Positions 5,863 to 6,837 of a stretch of 6,837 bases of DNA are shown here, one piece after another. The notes under the pieces are model-generated. The model saw only the letters and a program-made list of their open reading frames with translations, had not been told where the DNA came from and ran no database searches. The stretch is from assembly GCA_012961365.1 (NCBI GenBank), contig DTZN01000109.1, positions 1-6,837 on the forward strand, given 5' to 3'. A program made the position numbers and the translations under genes. Origin of the DNA: Hydrogenothermaceae bacterium. GTDB taxonomy: Bacteria > Aquificota > Aquificia > Aquificales > Hydrogenothermaceae. Positions within the stretch are counted from its first letter, which is position 1. The number at the start of each line of letters is the position of its first letter.

Positions 5863-6348
5863 TTAATCTTTATTTCGATTTTTCAAATAAAGTTCATTTA
5901 GAGCAAATAGAAATATTCCTATTGTTATTGAAGCATCTGCTATATTAAAAGCTGGCCAGTGATACTGGAAGATATGCCAATCTATAAAGTCCCTTACCTG
6001 TCCTAAAAATATTCTATCGTATAAGTTTCCTAAAGCGCCCCCTGCTATTAATGCAAGTGAATATAGTTCTAATTTGGAAAGCTTATTTTGCTTTGCATAT
6101 GCATAAACAATTGTTGCTATTGCTGCAATTAAAGATGCAAAAATTAAAATAAGTTTTCTAACCCATATAGGAGCATTTGCTAAAACTCCAAAAGCAGCTC
6201 CTTTGTTCCAAACTAATGTGAAATTAAAAAAGTTAGGGATAACAATAAAATCTTTTTCAGAAAATAATCTAACTGCAATCTCTTTTGTAAGCAGGTCTAA
6301 AGCTATGATAGAAAAAACTATTAATAAAAATCTATGAAATTTTCCCAT
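5863..6348 (-). CDS. lspA: Lipoprotein signal peptidase (signal peptidase II)
   Basis: LspA is an integral cytoplasmic-membrane aspartic protease that removes the signal peptide from diacylglyceryl-modified prolipoproteins, leaving the lipidated Cys as the new N-terminus. The 161 residues match the family size and show four hydrophobic segments, at about 7-29, 62-84, 95-107 and 135-152. Family blocks are present: LDLLTKEIA at 17-25, NFTLVWNKGAAFGVL at 42-56, GGALGNLYDRI at 103-113, VRDFID at 118-123 with catalytic Asp120, and PAFNIADASI at 132-141 with catalytic Asp138. ATG at 6348 begins 4 nt after the stop of the DksA-like gene and has no Shine-Dalgarno sequence, so it probably depends on translational coupling. 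It is followed by murF. Maturing lipoproteins implies Lgt elsewhere in the genome, not seen here. Confidence 0.96.
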   Translation of the reverse strand: MGKFHRFLLIVFSIIALDLLTKEIAVRLFSEKDFIVIPNFFNFTLVWNKGAAFGVLANAPIWVRKLILIFASLIAAIATIVYAYAKQNKLSKLELYSLALIAGGALGNLYDRIFLGQVRDFIDWHIFQYHWPAFNIADASITIGIFLFALNELYLKNRNKD

Positions 6349-6352
6349 TTAA

Positions 6353-6793
6353 TTATTCTGGAATATTTTTATTTTCGTCATCTTCCATAATAAAACTACT
6401 TGTATCTGGGATTATGTTATAGTAGTTGATTTCTTCATATCCATTTGATAATCTCATTGCTTCTTCCTGTTGGCTACATTCTATGCATAATCTAACCCAT
6501 GGGATAGCTTCTAATCTCTTTTCTCCTATAGGTTCCCCACATTCTTCACAAAATCCATAAGTTCCCGCTTCTATCTTTTTTAAAGCTAAATCTATTAAAA
6601 ATAATGTTTCTTTTTCTGCTTGTGAGAGCTTGTACATAGTTTCTCTCGAAAGTTCTGCAGTCACTTCATCTGCTGTATCTTCAACCCCTGCTTTTTCTGC
6701 TTTACTCTCTTTTGCATTATCTTCTATAGCTTTAATTAACTCCTCCCTTTTTTGAACAAGAGATTGTCTAATCTTTTCTAAATCCAAAGCCAT
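6353..6793 (-). CDS. DksA/TraR-type zinc-finger protein, probable RNA polymerase-binding regulator
   Basis: Members of this family bind in the RNA polymerase secondary channel and, often with ppGpp, alter transcription initiation at rRNA and stress promoters. The 146-residue protein has a long charged helical region (about 3-75) suited to the coiled coil, with Asp39 and Asp42 in VEDTADEV spaced like the two functional Asp residues at the DksA tip (DxxD). Val44 stands where E. coli DksA has Ala76. A four-Cys zinc finger follows: Cys82 and Cys85 (FCEECGEPIG), Cys103 and Cys106 (RLCIECS), the C-x2-C-x17-C-x2-C layout. The last 25 residues are acidic and Asn-rich and have no clear counterpart in E. 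coli DksA. ATG at 6793 has AGGAGG nine nt upstream. The gene leads a minus-strand unit with lspA and murF. Family membership is secure; whether it acts like DksA itself or like a shorter TraR/YteA-type relative is not, so no symbol is given. Confidence 0.88.
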   Translation of the reverse strand: MALDLEKIRQSLVQKREELIKAIEDNAKESKAEKAGVEDTADEVTAELSRETMYKLSQAEKETLFLIDLALKKIEAGTYGFCEECGEPIGEKRLEAIPWVRLCIECSQQEEAMRLSNGYEEINYYNIIPDTSSFIMEDDENKNIPE

Positions 6794-6802
6794 TTGAAAA
6801 AA

Positions 6803-6808
6803 CCTCCT
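6803..6808 (-). promoter_or_regulatory. Strong ribosome binding site of the DksA-like gene
   Basis: The minus strand reads AGGAGG, followed by nine nt to ATG at 6793. This is the only strong ribosome binding site in the three-gene minus-strand run; lspA has none and murF has only a weak one. Confidence 0.85.
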
Positions 6809-6829
6809 AAAAAACTAACTTGGCTTATA

Positions 6830-6835
6830 AATATA
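6830..6835 (-). promoter_or_regulatory. Possible -10 box for the DksA-like gene, lspA and murF
   Basis: TATATT on the minus strand (five of six to TATAAT) lies about 37 nt before the ATG. The matching -35 would fall beyond the right edge of the window, so the promoter cannot be confirmed, and an upstream gene in the same operon is equally possible. Confidence 0.28.
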
Positions 6836-6837
6836 GC

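Overview
The window is an AT-rich bacterial chromosomal segment. Coding regions favour A/T-ending codons and the proteins are rich in Lys, Ile, Asn and Glu. The most informative gene is a complete branched-chain polyamine synthase (bpsA), a family typical of thermophilic archaea and bacteria. With bacterial genes for peptidoglycan synthesis, lipoprotein processing, a periplasmic C-terminal protease and a DksA-type regulator, this suggests a thermophilic, diderm-like, low-GC bacterium. The best guess is an Aquificales member of the Hydrogenothermaceae (Sulfurihydrogenibium-like). That placement is inferred from gene content and composition, not demonstrated.

Layout. Positions 1-480 hold no intact gene: a left-open ORF tail and the remains of a small gene whose reading frame is broken, with one piece resembling a ribbon-helix-helix DNA-binding protein. 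bpsA (+, 536-1612) follows with a strong ribosome binding site and a TTG start. It converges on tsaD (-), and the two share a GC-rich hairpin containing the tsaD stop codon. tsaD and ctpA form a tight minus-strand pair with 1 nt between them. ctpA and ppa diverge from a 102-bp spacer in which the best promoter matches overlap. ppa (+) converges on murF (-), again with a hairpin built partly from the last murF codons. The right end is a minus-strand run: DksA/TraR-like gene, lspA, murF.

The intact genes are housekeeping: tRNA t6A modification (TsaD), envelope proteolysis (CtpA), pyrophosphate removal (Ppa), peptidoglycan precursor synthesis (MurF), lipoprotein signal peptide cleavage (LspA), a probable RNA polymerase-binding regulator (DksA-like) and polyamine synthesis (BpsA). 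CtpA, LspA and MurF all act in envelope biogenesis. All expected catalytic residues that I could place are present. I do not see a new multi-gene system here. The points most worth a second look are the broken region before bpsA, the overlapping divergent promoters, and the two convergent gene ends with shared hairpins.
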